From Anaerolineae bacterium (GTDB lineage Bacteria; Chloroflexota; Anaerolineae; UBA4142; SHND01): 43,959 nt of DNA. The translations under genes and the position numbers were made by a program. The notes beneath the pieces were generated by a model that was not told where the DNA came from, ran no database searches, and saw only the letters and a program-made list of their open reading frames with translations. The DNA lies in assembly GCA_020851635.1 (NCBI GenBank), contig JADZCJ010000117.1, forward strand, positions 1-43,959, written 5' to 3'. Shown here in pieces: positions 35,275-42,825 of the stretch; position 1 is the first letter of the stretch; every line of letters starts with the position of its first letter.

Positions 35275-35650
35275 TTGTGATTGCTGATTGTTGATTGCTG
35301 ATTTTTGATTGCTGATTTTCGAATTTCGAATTTCGATTTTCGATTTGGGAATAGATGATTGGTGAATGACGTTTGAGCTTGCGCGGTCTTTGCTCAATCC
35401 AACAATTATCGTGTAACCGCGCTATTTTCGTGCAATCTTAATATCTACATGTATCTCTGTTGTTCCCGTGTAAGCCAGCTATCCTCGTGTAAATCAACTA
35501 TTTTCGTGTAATCTCGCCATCTTCATGTAATCTCGCTATTTTTGCGCAATTTCGCGATTTTCGCGCCCTTTCGCGGTTTTCGCGCTTTTTTTCGCGACTT
35601 TCGCGTTTTTTCGCGCCCTTTCGCGTTCCAACTTCCCCCCCGTCCCCCCC
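35275..35650. other. 376-bp intergenic region of repeats
   Basis: The part next to the GcvT-like gene (35275-35350) is low-complexity with GATTGCTGATT-type words. From about 35399 to 35631 it is a degenerate tandem array. No promoter could be placed with confidence for the GcvT-like operon. Confidence 0.55.
35399..35631. repeat. Degenerate tandem array, about 12 units of 18-21 bp
   Basis: Units resemble TCGCTATTTTCGTGTAATC, for example AACTATTTTCGTGTAATC, TCGCCATCTTCATGTAATC and TCGCTATTTTTGCGCAATT. Toward the iclR end they grade into TCGCGATTTTCGCGCCCTT-type units. There are no unique spacers, so it is not a CRISPR array. The period is close to two helical turns. Confidence 0.65.
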
Positions 35651-36427
35651 TCACCCGCCCCGATACCCCATTCGCTCCGACACGCGCGCTGCCCCGCCCT
35701 TGACCAACGTCGCGAGTTTGGTGATACGCTCGCGCGTAAACCGCGCTTTGGGTCCGCCGACGCTGATGGCGGCGACGACGCTGCCGGTGTGGTCCAATAC
35801 GGGCGCGCCGACCGCCACAAACCCCTCTTCCAATTCTTCCACCGCCGTCGAATACCCCAGTTTCTTGATACGCTCCAGCTCGCTGAAAAATCGGACCCGA
35901 TTGGAAATACTCTTTTTCGTTCGCGCTTCCAGGTCGCGCGGCAGCACCTCTTGCGCCGCGCGGGGCGGCAAATGGGCGAGTATCGCCTTGCCCGTCGAAG
36001 TCGTGTGCGCGGGCCAGCGCGTGCCGATTTCGGGGGTCGCGCCGATGAGAAACTGCCCGCGCATTTCATCCAGGATCAATGTATCCGCGCCGACCAGAAT
36101 TTCCAGCGTCGCCGTTTCGCCGGTTTGCGCCGCCAGCGTCTCTAACTCCGCGCGGCTTGCCGCATACAGCGTATTCGACCGCATCGCCCGCGCGCCCAGC
36201 GTAATCGCCGCCGGACCAAGACGGTATGTCTCGCCCCCCGCGCTCTTGCTGACCAGACCTTCGCCTTCTAGCGCGCTGAGCAGTCGGAATGTGGTCGTCT
36301 TGTTCAACCCCGCCACGCGCGCCAGATCGCGCAGTCCGCGTTCGGGCTGTGTGTCGTCAAACGCTTGCAGCAGAGCCAGCGCGCGCCGCACCGCCTGCGT
36401 GCCGGGATAATGTCGCGATGATGCCAT
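35651..36427 (-). CDS. IclR-family transcriptional regulator
   Basis: The protein has 258 residues. The winged helix-turn-helix lies at about 10-70 (AVRRALALLQAFDD, then LRDLARVAGLNKTTTFRLLSALE in parts: LARVAGLNKTTTFRLL). The IclR effector-binding domain follows (TLEILVGADTLILDEMRG, TGKAILAHLPP, SVGGPKARF). The gene reads in the same direction as the GcvT-FAD operon and probably controls it, and perhaps the transporter, in response to a substrate-like ligand. Its own promoter overlaps a string of TGAAA/TTTCA half-sites, which suggests autoregulation. The C-terminus ends in GYRGG at the edge of the repeat array. Confidence 0.92.
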   Translation of the reverse strand: MASSRHYPGTQAVRRALALLQAFDDTQPERGLRDLARVAGLNKTTTFRLLSALEGEGLVSKSAGGETYRLGPAAITLGARAMRSNTLYAASRAELETLAAQTGETATLEILVGADTLILDEMRGQFLIGATPEIGTRWPAHTTSTGKAILAHLPPRAAQEVLPRDLEARTKKSISNRVRFFSELERIKKLGYSTAVEELEEGFVAVGAPVLDHTGSVVAAISVGGPKARFTRERITKLATLVKGGAARVSERMGYRGG

Positions 36428-36431
36428 ATCA

Positions 36432-36458
36432 TGAAATCATGTTTCAAAATGTGAAACA
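36432..36458. promoter_or_regulatory. Putative IclR-type operator (three half-sites, 10-bp spacing)
   Basis: TGAAA (36432-36436), TTTCA (36442-36446) and TGAAA (36452-36456) alternate at exact 10-bp steps. The right pair forms the perfect palindrome TGTTTCAAAATGTGAAACA (36440-36458). The site covers the expected transcription start of iclR, so binding should repress the gene. Confidence 0.6.
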
Positions 36459-36459
36459 C

Positions 36460-36488
36460 ATCCTATACAACGCGCCTGCTTTTGTCAA
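36460..36488 (-). promoter_or_regulatory. Promoter of the iclR-type gene
   Basis: On the minus strand a perfect TTGACA (36483-36488) is followed after 17 bp by TAGGAT (36460-36465). Transcription should start near 36453, within the operator. Confidence 0.65.
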
Positions 36489-36513
36489 ACGCGCCTCCAA
36501 ACACCCGCCCATC

Positions 36514-36548
36514 TTGAGAATGAATATCCAAAAGATTTTCATTCTCAA
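36514..36548. promoter_or_regulatory. 11-bp inverted repeat between the iclR and parA promoters
   Basis: TTGAGAATGAA (36514-36524) and TTCATTCTCAA (36538-36548) form perfect arms with a 13-bp spacer. It sits upstream of both divergent -35 boxes, a position for an activator or shared regulator. No family is recognised; the arms resemble metal-regulator boxes only loosely. Confidence 0.45.
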
Positions 36549-36568
36549 AACGAGATACCCCCTTTCTC

Positions 36569-36597
36569 TTGCGCGCCCGCGCGCGCCGTTGTATAAT
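36569..36597 (+). promoter_or_regulatory. Promoter of parA
   Basis: TTGCGC (36569-36574) and a perfect TATAAT (36592-36597) are 17 bp apart, giving a leader of about 30 nt. Confidence 0.55.
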
Positions 36598-36635
36598 GCC
36601 CCCGACTGTATCACCATATCTAGTGGTTTGTCATA

Positions 36636-37619
36636 ATGTCAAGCACAATCTATGCGTTCGCGAACCAAAAGGGCGGCGTTGGCAAGACCACAACCGCTGT
36701 CAACCTCGGCGCCTTTCTCGCCTGGCGGGGTCGCCGCGTATTGTTGATTGACCTTGACCCGCAAGGCAATGCCTCGTCCAGCGTCGGCGTGGACCGTTTT
36801 GCGCTGCCCGTCTCCGTCTATGACGTGTTTATGGGCGAGACGCCCCTGCGCGCAATTCTCGCCCCCTCGGCGATAGAGCATCTTGTAGTCGCGCCTTCGA
36901 CGCCCGTCCTGGCGAGCGCAGAGCTCGAACTGGCAAACACGACAGAACGCGAATTTGTTTTGCGCCGCGCACTGTATCAGGTGGATTATTCCGTCGCCCC
37001 CCCCCTGCCCTCGCTGCGCGACGAGTTTGATCACATTCTGATTGATTGTCCGCCGTCGCTCGGTGTGCTCACCGTGAATGCGCTCACCGCCGCCGATTTT
37101 GTCATCGTCCCCGTGCAGTGTGAATACCTTGCGCTCGAAGGGCTGGCGCAGTTGATGCAGACCATCGCACTCGTGCGCGAAAATCTGAACCACGAGCTGA
37201 CCTTGTTCGGACTCGTCATGACCATGTTTGATCCGCGCGGGCGGCTGGCGGGTCAGGTGATCCAGGAAGTGCGGACGCATTTTCCGAACGAGGTTTTTGA
37301 AACGCTCATCCCGCGCAATGTGCGCGTCGCCGAAGCGCCGAGTTTTGGCGAACCGCTCGTCAAGTATGATATCCACTCGCGCGGCGCGGAAGCATATGAA
37401 AAATTGACCAACGAATTTTTGATGCGCGAAGCAAAATTGGCAAAACGCAATTGGCAGTTCACGGATGGCACAAACCTGCATGACCCATCACGGGTAGATG
37501 AGGGCGCGCCCGCTTTCGGCAATGAACCATCCGCCCTGAGCGATTCGCCATCAGCAACCGGCGATTCGCCGTTTGCCATCGGCGGTCCGCCATCCACTGC
37601 AGAATCGGAGACTCTATGA
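36636..37619 (+). CDS. parA: Chromosome-partitioning ATPase ParA (Soj)
   Basis: The protein has 327 residues. It begins with IYAFANQKGGVGKTTTAVNL, the deviant Walker A motif of ParA/MinD ATPases, with LLIDLDPQGNASSS (A') and ILIDCPPSLGVLTVNAL (Walker B) in order. ParA binds DNA non-specifically as an ATP dimer and moves ParB-bound origins. The core ends near residue 275; an extra tail of about 50 residues, with SPSATGDSPFAIGGPP-like repeats, is unusual and probably disordered. The stop overlaps the parB start (ATGA). Chromosomal parAB is usually near the replication origin, so this locus may be too. Confidence 0.96.
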   Translation: MSSTIYAFANQKGGVGKTTTAVNLGAFLAWRGRRVLLIDLDPQGNASSSVGVDRFALPVSVYDVFMGETPLRAILAPSAIEHLVVAPSTPVLASAELELANTTEREFVLRRALYQVDYSVAPPLPSLRDEFDHILIDCPPSLGVLTVNALTAADFVIVPVQCEYLALEGLAQLMQTIALVRENLNHELTLFGLVMTMFDPRGRLAGQVIQEVRTHFPNEVFETLIPRNVRVAEAPSFGEPLVKYDIHSRGAEAYEKLTNEFLMREAKLAKRNWQFTDGTNLHDPSRVDEGAPAFGNEPSALSDSPSATGDSPFAIGGPPSTAESETL

Positions 37620-38527
37620 GCACAGCAACCAAGCACGGATTGGGACGCGGTCTCGGCGCGTTGATTCCCCAGAAACCCGCGCCGGAAGGCGCATTTCAAA
37701 ACTCGCTGCGCCAGATTCCCATCGCGCACATCGAGCCAAACCCCAAACAGCCGCGCAAACAATTTGCCGCGGGCGCGCTCGACGAGCTCACCGTGTCCGT
37801 TCGCGAGCACGGGTTGATCCAGCCGCTGGTATTAAAAGAGGTGCAAACGCCCTACGGTTCGCGCTACCAGTTGATTGCGGGCGAACGCCGCTGGCGCGCC
37901 GCCCAGCGCGCCGGACTCGACACGGTCCCCGCCATCATCAAAGGCGCGACGCCGCAGCAGATGCTGGAACTCGCCCTTGTCGAAAACATCCAACGCGCCG
38001 AACTAAACGCGCTCGAAGAAGCGGAAGCATATCTTTCGCTGATACAGGAATTTGAACTGACCCAGGACCAGGTCGCGCAAAAGGTGGGCAAGGACCGCAC
38101 CACCGTCTCGAACGCTCTGCGTCTCTTGAAAATGCCCGACACGTTAAAAGAGGCAGTTCTGAACCTAGCTATCCGTGAGGGACATGCCCGCGCGCTGATG
38201 CAAATTGCCGACGCGAACATTCAAACCGCGCTGCTGAAACAGGTGGTCGAGCACGGCATGTCGGTGCGCCAGACCGAAGAACTCGTCCGCCGGACCATTG
38301 CAGGTCAGAACGGTCAAGCCAAAACCGGCAAGGGCGGTTCCACCCCCCCCCGCGCCGCTGCCGCGCGTCACGAAGGCGCGCCCGACACGCACTCGCTCGA
38401 AGAGGATTTGCGCCGCGCCCTCGGCACCAAAGTCGAATTGTATCGTTCGCAGCGCGGCGGAAAAATTATCATTGAATTTTATTCCGACGAAGAGCTGGAA
38501 ACGATTTACCAAAAACTCGTCGGCTGA
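37616..38527 (+). CDS. parB: Chromosome-partitioning protein ParB (Spo0J)
   Basis: The protein has 303 residues. The N-terminus HGLGRGLGALIP is the ParA-stimulating peptide. The ParB/Srx CTPase domain follows with NPKQPRKQF and the GERRWRA motif, then VENIQRAELN. The central HTH (LTQDQVAQKVGKDRTTVSNALRL in parts: QVAQKVGKDRTTVSN) reads parS. A variable linker rich in Ala and Pro leads to the C-terminal dimer domain (KIIIEFYSDEELETIYQKL). It loads as a CTP-dependent clamp at parS. Translation is coupled to parA. Confidence 0.96.
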   Translation: MSTATKHGLGRGLGALIPQKPAPEGAFQNSLRQIPIAHIEPNPKQPRKQFAAGALDELTVSVREHGLIQPLVLKEVQTPYGSRYQLIAGERRWRAAQRAGLDTVPAIIKGATPQQMLELALVENIQRAELNALEEAEAYLSLIQEFELTQDQVAQKVGKDRTTVSNALRLLKMPDTLKEAVLNLAIREGHARALMQIADANIQTALLKQVVEHGMSVRQTEELVRRTIAGQNGQAKTGKGGSTPPRAAAARHEGAPDTHSLEEDLRRALGTKVELYRSQRGGKIIIEFYSDEELETIYQKLVG

Positions 38528-38529
38528 CA

Positions 38530-39312
38530 ATGACCATTCATCAAGCCATAGATACAATCCTTGCCGACATCCCCGGCGCTCCTTTTGCCGAGACGGTGGA
38601 TACGTTCAAGGTCGGCGACACGAGCCGCGAACTCTCGGGCATCATCGTCTGCTTTTTGGCGACCGCCCGGGTCATTGAACATGCCGCAAAAATAGGCGCA
38701 AATCTGATCATCACCCACGAACCGCTCTTTTACAACCATCTCGACGAGACCGACTGGCTGGAAAATGACGCGGTATTCCGTTCCAAGCAAGCGTTGCTCG
38801 CCAAGCATCAGCTGGTCGTCTGGCGCTTTCACGATTATTTGCACAGCATCCCACCCGACAGCACGGTGGTGGGGCTGATGAACGAGTTGGGCTGGCAGCC
38901 CGATACATCTGCCGATAAGCTCGCTTTTACAAACATCCCGCCAACGTCGCTCGGTGAACTCGCCAAAATGGTACAAGCAAGATTGGGTCTGCGAACGATT
39001 CGTCTCGTCGGTTCTCTCAATCTGTCTTGCAGACGTGTGGCGGTGCTCCCCGGCTTTCCTCCCGCCCGCTGGCAGATCGGCGCGCTGAACGCCGGCGCCG
39101 ATGTCCTCATCGCGGGCGAAATTCACGAATGGGAGACGAGCGAATACGTGCGCGATGCCAACGCCCTGGGACATCATAAAGGCGTGATTGTGATCGGTCA
39201 TGCGGCGAGCGAAGAACCCGGGATGCGAATGATGACCAAATGGATTGCAGAAAAACTGCCCGACGTTCCCATTCAGTTCGTCCCCACCATCAATCCATTC
39301 CACTATTTATAG
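38530..39312 (+). CDS. Nif3-like dinuclear metal centre protein (YbgI/NIF3 family)
   Basis: The protein has 260 residues and starts 3 nt after the parB stop codon. The family's metal ligands are in place: His in ITHEPLFY, His in RFHDYLH, and the C-terminal GEIHEWE with GHAASEEPGM. Members form toroidal hexamers with two metal ions per subunit. They have been described as GTP cyclohydrolase-I type 2-like proteins without a settled function. The tight spacing suggests co-transcription with parAB, though a functional link is not implied. Confidence 0.9.
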   Translation: MTIHQAIDTILADIPGAPFAETVDTFKVGDTSRELSGIIVCFLATARVIEHAAKIGANLIITHEPLFYNHLDETDWLENDAVFRSKQALLAKHQLVVWRFHDYLHSIPPDSTVVGLMNELGWQPDTSADKLAFTNIPPTSLGELAKMVQARLGLRTIRLVGSLNLSCRRVAVLPGFPPARWQIGALNAGADVLIAGEIHEWETSEYVRDANALGHHKGVIVIGHAASEEPGMRMMTKWIAEKLPDVPIQFVPTINPFHYL

Positions 39313-39369
39313 CAACCAAGTCAACCCTGCTCATTTCTCCTCCTCTGGTATGCGGCGCGTTTCTGGTCG

Positions 39370-39429
39370 GTAAGGAACGAACGCCGTTTCGTTCCCTTCC
39401 CGGCACATTGCAGCGAGCGTGTCCTACTC
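39370..39429. repeat. Composite palindromic repeat, copy 8
   Basis: A full copy: GGAACGAA and TTCGTTCC around CGCCGT, then GGCACATTGCAGCGAGCGTGTCC. Its right flank resembles that of copy 6. Confidence 0.7.
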
Positions 39430-39470
39430 GCAACCATAAATAGGACATACACATCTCCTCTCCGCTTTAT

Positions 39471-39499
39471 TTGACATAATGTTGATTCTGTAGTATAAT
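39471..39499 (+). promoter_or_regulatory. Consensus sigma70 promoter of the methyltransferase gene
   Basis: A perfect TTGACA (39471-39476) and a perfect TATAAT (39494-39499) are separated by 17 bp, the strongest promoter by sequence in the window. Confidence 0.85.
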
Positions 39500-39514
39500 A
39501 GGAAATTACCTATT
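39497..39514. promoter_or_regulatory. Possible operator at the methyltransferase start site
   Basis: AATAGG (39497-39502) and CCTATT (39509-39514) form an inverted repeat that overlaps the end of the -10 box and the transcription start. A repressor bound here would silence this otherwise ideal promoter. Confidence 0.4.
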
Positions 39515-39576
39515 TTTCGGCACTCTCCTGCCTCGCAGGGGCAATTTTCGATTGCCGATTACGGAGGTAATTGCTC

Positions 39577-40488
39577 ATGCAACCGAATCAACCCAGCGCC
39601 AGCGCCCTCATCTCTGCCTTTGGGCGCGCCTATCATTCCGCCCACGGCGACCCCAAAATCTTTGACGACTATCTCGCCGACAAATTTTTTACAACCGCAC
39701 AGCGCACCTTTTTTACAGAGAATCTGTCGCGCGCATACGCGTTCTTTGAACCTCAAGCCGCCGCAGAGATCACCGACCCCGCGCAAGCGCTCGCCGGGTT
39801 CATGCGCGCGCAAAGTTTATCCATCACATTGAGCCGGGCGCGCTATGTCGAGACCATTCTCGACGCCGCAATCCAAAATGGCGTCAAACAATTTCTCATT
39901 CTCGGCGCGGGTCTGGATACATTTGCGTTTCGGCGTGCAGACCTGCTTGAACGACTGGATGTGTACGAAGTGGACCATCCCAACACCCAAAACTATAAAC
40001 GTCAGCGCATCACCGAGCTCGGCTGGGAGGTGCCGGCGCGGCTCCACTTGATTCCTCTGGACCTGAATCAGGACGACCTCTCCACTGCCCTGCTCGGCGC
40101 AGGTTGGAATGTCGGCGAACGTGCGCTCATCAGCTGGCTCGGCGTCACCTATTATCTTGCGCGCGAAGTCATCCATTCGACCGTGCGCGCGCTCGCACAG
40201 GTTGTGCCCGCCAACAGCATTTTGATTTTTGATTATCTCGACGCCGACGCATTCATTCCCGAACGCACCGCGCCGCGCGTCGCCCGGATGCAGCTCGCTA
40301 CACAAATGGCAGACGAACCGATGGTCACCGGATTTGATCCGCAAAAGCTCGCGGTCGAATTCGCGCCGTTGGGATTTGAGCTCGCGGAAAATCTCGGACC
40401 CGCCGACATTCAACAGCGTTACTTTCAAAATCGCTCCGACGGGTATTATGCGTTCGAGCATATTCATCTGGCAAAACTCGTCCGATAA
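39577..40488 (+). CDS. Class I SAM-dependent methyltransferase, TIGR00027/leucine-carboxyl family
   Basis: The protein has 303 residues from the ATG at 39577, with GGAGG 9 nt upstream; the TTG at 39571 is too close to it. The family signature is visible: N-terminal [31 protein letters not shown], the SAM-binding [14 protein letters not shown], the acidic loop [13 protein letters not shown] and SWLGVTYYL. The fold is that of the LCMT/PPM1 group. Bacterial members, frequent in actinobacteria and Chloroflexota, methylate unknown, often small or secondary-metabolite carboxylates. It is a single-gene unit under a strong, possibly repressed promoter. The target is unknown. Confidence 0.9.
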   Translation: MQPNQPSASALISAFGRAYHSAHGDPKIFDDYLADKFFTTAQRTFFTENLSRAYAFFEPQAAAEITDPAQALAGFMRAQSLSITLSRARYVETILDAAIQNGVKQFLILGAGLDTFAFRRADLLERLDVYEVDHPNTQNYKRQRITELGWEVPARLHLIPLDLNQDDLSTALLGAGWNVGERALISWLGVTYYLAREVIHSTVRALAQVVPANSILIFDYLDADAFIPERTAPRVARMQLATQMADEPMVTGFDPQKLAVEFAPLGFELAENLGPADIQQRYFQNRSDGYYAFEHIHLAKLVR

Positions 40489-40496
40489 AAAATTTG

Positions 40497-40524
40497 TTGC
40501 CGCACAACTCAACGGTGGTATAAT
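40497..40524 (+). promoter_or_regulatory. Promoter of the chelatase gene
   Basis: TTGCCG (40497-40502) and a perfect TATAAT (40519-40524) are 16 bp apart, giving a leader of about 30 nt. The promoter starts just after the methyltransferase stop codon. Confidence 0.6.
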
Positions 40525-40561
40525 TGTTGTCGCTTTACTATTCTGCTGTATAGGTGAATTG

Positions 40562-41650
40562 ATGCCCTCGATTTTTCCATTTACTGCGATTGTTGGTCAA
40601 GAACGAATGAAACGCGCGTTGGTCCTCAACGCAATCAATCCTCTCATCGGTGGTGTATTAATTCGCGGCGAACGCGGCACAGCCAAATCAACCGCCGTGC
40701 GCGCTCTCGCCGCCCTCCTTCCCGAAATCGAAGTCGTCGCCGACTGCCGCTTTGGATGCAATCCGCATGACTCGCACTTGTGCGACGAGTGCATGGAGCG
40801 CGAAGCGCGCGGCGAAGTGCTGCCGATTGCCCGCCGCAAAGTCCGTCTGGTTGACCTCCCCGTCAGCGCGACCGAAGACCGCGTCGTCGGGACGCTGGAC
40901 ATCGAGACCGCCATCAAACGCGGCGAAAAGAAATTCGAGCCGGGCGTGCTTGCCAACGCCAATCGCGGCATTTTGTATGTGGACGAAGTCAACCTGCTGG
41001 ACGACCACGTCGTTGACCTTTTGCTGGACTCGGCAGCCATGGGCGTCAACAACGTCGAGCGCGAAGGCATTTCGTTCCAACATCCCGCCCAGTTTGTGCT
41101 TGTGGGCACAATGAACCCCGAAGAAGGCGAACTGCGCCCCCAACTGCTCGACCGTTTTGGGCTGTCGGTGGACATTCGCGGCATCCCCGATGCCGAACAG
41201 CGCGTCGAAATCATCGAGCGCCGTCTCGCGTTCGAGGGTGACCCCAACGGCTTTGTGGACGAGTGGCAGACGGCAGAGCAGAAACTCTCCAAAGAGATCG
41301 AGAACGCGCGGGAAAAACTGCCCGCGGTCAAGCATTCGCACACCGACATTTACGCGATTGCCGAACTCACATCCGGGCTGGAAGTGGACGGACACCGCGC
41401 CGACCTCGTGATCCTCAAAGCAGCTCGCGCCCACGCCGCCTTTGCCGGACGCGCCAACATCAACGAGCAGGACATTCTGGTTGCCGCCGAGCTCGCTTTG
41501 CCGCACCGCCTCAAGCGTCGCCCGTTCCAGGATGTCGAGGTGAAATTCGAACAGCTGGAAAAACAGCTCGAACGCGCCCGCGAAGGTGTCCAGTCCGAAG
41601 GTCAACCCAAAGGCGACCAAAAGCAGGACGTAAAAAAAAAGCGTCCTTAG
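40562..41650 (+). CDS. chlD: Magnesium/cobalt chelatase AAA+ subunit (ChlI/BchI-like; N-terminal part of ChlD)
   Basis: In the unshifted frame this gives a 362-residue AAA+ protein, starting [17 protein letters not shown]. Walker A is GERGTAKST, the Cys-rich insert [16 protein letters not shown] follows, then [14 protein letters not shown], Walker [14 protein letters not shown] and [20 protein letters not shown]. That content and length match the small chelatase subunit. Right after [12 protein letters not shown] the frame stops at TAG 41648, next to an A AAA AAG slippery heptamer. A -1 shift there continues into the VWA half and gives a 676-residue ChlD-type subunit. The longer in-frame start at 40229 lies inside the methyltransferase gene and is rejected. 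Whether it serves cobalamin or bacteriochlorophyll synthesis cannot be told without the large subunit (CobN or ChlH), which is not in this window. Confidence 0.88.
   Translation: MPSIFPFTAIVGQERMKRALVLNAINPLIGGVLIRGERGTAKSTAVRALAALLPEIEVVADCRFGCNPHDSHLCDECMEREARGEVLPIARRKVRLVDLPVSATEDRVVGTLDIETAIKRGEKKFEPGVLANANRGILYVDEVNLLDDHVVDLLLDSAAMGVNNVEREGISFQHPAQFVLVGTMNPEEGELRPQLLDRFGLSVDIRGIPDAEQRVEIIERRLAFEGDPNGFVDEWQTAEQKLSKEIENAREKLPAVKHSHTDIYAIAELTSGLEVDGHRADLVILKAARAHAAFAGRANINEQDILVAAELALPHRLKRRPFQDVEVKFEQLEKQLERAREGVQSEGQPKGDQKQDVKKKRP
41625..41650 (+). promoter_or_regulatory. Putative programmed -1 ribosomal frameshift site
   Basis: Nine A (41632-41640) and G41641 give A AAA AAG in the zero frame, the heptamer of E. 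coli dnaX. AGGA (41625-41628) upstream could act as a stimulatory internal Shine-Dalgarno. The zero-frame TAG lies 6 nt after the heptamer. AGGACG and CGTCCT also form short arms around the run. Confidence 0.65.
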
Positions 41651-42591
41651 CCGCTGACGAATCCTCCGAGCAAACGCCGTCGCCGAGCGACCAATCGGTC
41701 CAGGGACAGGGGCACGACCCAAACCAGCAGTCGCCCCGTCCCGCCGACCGCCCCGTGTCTGTCGGCGACGCGTTTACGCCCCGCAAATTCCAAACCCCGA
41801 TTGACAAGATGGCGCGCAAAACCGCGGGCAAACGCTCGCGCACGCGCACCGAACGCAAGCGCGGGCGCTATGTCCGTTCGCGCGAAATGCGCGGCGACGT
41901 GAGCGATGTGGCATTCGACGCCACGTTCCGTTCCGCCGCGCCGCACCAGCTGCGCCGCAAACAAGAGCATCCCGAACTCGCCCTCAACATCGAATCGCAG
42001 GACCTCCGCAAAAAAGTACGCGTCCGTCGCGCCGCCAACTGCATCCTCTTTGTCGTGGACGCTTCGTGGAGCATGGCAGCCGCCGAGCGCATGATTGCCA
42101 CCAAAGGCGCGATCATGTCCCTGCTCGTGGACGCATACCAAAAACGCGACCGTGTGGGTCTGGTCGTGTTTCAAAAAGAAGAGGCGCGCACCGTCCTGCC
42201 GCCCACCTCGTCGGTTGATCTGGCGCAAAAGGCGCTCAAGGACGTGCCCGTTGGCGGCAAGACACCGCTCAGCGCGGGTCTTTTGCTCGCCCACCAGATC
42301 CTCGTCCGCGAAAAAATCCGCGACCCCGAAGTCATGCCTCTGATGATTTGCGTCACCGACGGCGCGGGCAACGTCTCCATGACCGACCTGCCGCCGCAGG
42401 AAGAGGCGCACCGCATCGCGGGCATGTTCAAAAAATCAGAGATTCGGACCGTCGTGATCAACACCGAGCACGAGGCGTTTGACCGAGGTCTCGCCGCCGC
42501 GCTCGCCGAAAAATTGGGCGGCAACGTCTATACCCTGAAACAGCTCCGCGCCGAGGAACTCTATGCCCGCGTCCGCGAAAACATGAAATAA
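41641..42591 (+). CDS. chlD: VWA half of the ChlD-type chelatase subunit (expressed by -1 frameshift)
   Basis: The reading frame continues from the slippery site without stop for 316 codons. First comes a Gln/Pro/Asp-rich, acidic linker, then a basic segment ([18 protein letters not shown]) and the motif [11 protein letters not shown]. The C-terminal VWA domain has the metal-site residues in [16 protein letters not shown] and CVTDGAGN. This is the usual C-terminal half of ChlD/BchD or CobT-like subunits. No Shine-Dalgarno stands before possible internal starts such as the ATG at 41809, so production as a fusion with the AAA+ half is favoured. A sequencing error in the A9 run would give the same picture. 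Confidence 0.82.
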   Translation, partial: ASLAADESSEQTPSPSDQSVQGQGHDPNQQSPRPADRPVSVGDAFTPRKFQTPIDKMARKTAGKRSRTRTERKRGRYVRSREMRGDVSDVAFDATFRSAAPHQLRRKQEHPELALNIESQDLRKKVRVRRAANCILFVVDASWSMAAAERMIATKGAIMSLLVDAYQKRDRVGLVVFQKEEARTVLPPTSSVDLAQKALKDVPVGGKTPLSAGLLLAHQILVREKIRDPEVMPLMICVTDGAGNVSMTDLPPQEEAHRIAGMFKKSEIRTVVINTEHEAFDRGLAAALAEKLGGNVYTLKQLRAEELYARVRENMK

Positions 42592-42604
42592 TTTGTTGGC
42601 ATGT

Positions 42605-42651
42605 GGTTGGTGAATGCGAAAATTGCCCGGCAATTTTCGCATTCACCAACC
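42605..42651 (+). terminator. Long hairpin after the chelatase gene
   Basis: Perfect 21-bp arms (42605-42625 and 42631-42651) around CCCGG start 13 nt after the stop codon. No T tract follows, so it acts either as a weak terminator or as 3' end protection. Confidence 0.65.
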
Positions 42652-42658
42652 CAACCAA

Positions 42659-42674
42659 CGTTTCACGTGACACT
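42659..42674. promoter_or_regulatory. parS-like site
   Basis: CGTTTCACGTGACACT matches 13 of 16 bases of the widely conserved parS sequence TGTTTCACGTGAAACA, including the central TTTCACGTGA. It is about 4 kb from parB. The right arm is imperfect. Confidence 0.4.
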
Positions 42675-42825
42675 GCAACAAATGTTCGGAACAAAGATTC
42701 TATTTAGAAATGAATACAAATCTATCCGATACTCGATTTTGCACATAATAAAATATAAAATCCTGTAATATCCTCCATTCACACGAAATAAAACACAAAA
42801 TCGCCTTAAATCAACCATTCCCACT

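Noticed and set aside
35275-35397. 41-residue N-terminal extension of the GcvT-like protein from a TTG
   Set aside because: The added residues are encoded by low-complexity repeats and the family domain begins after the ATG at 35274.
35399-35631. CRISPR array
   Set aside because: Units are degenerate, contiguous and without unique spacers; there are no cas genes.
36440-36458. parS site at TGTTTCAAAATGTGAAACA
   Set aside because: The arms match parS, but the spacer is 5 bp rather than 2, which shifts the half-sites; position on the iclR start site favours an IclR operator.
40229-40561. 111-codon N-terminal extension of the chelatase frame
   Set aside because: It lies inside the methyltransferase gene in another frame, and the promoter (40497-40524) starts downstream of it.
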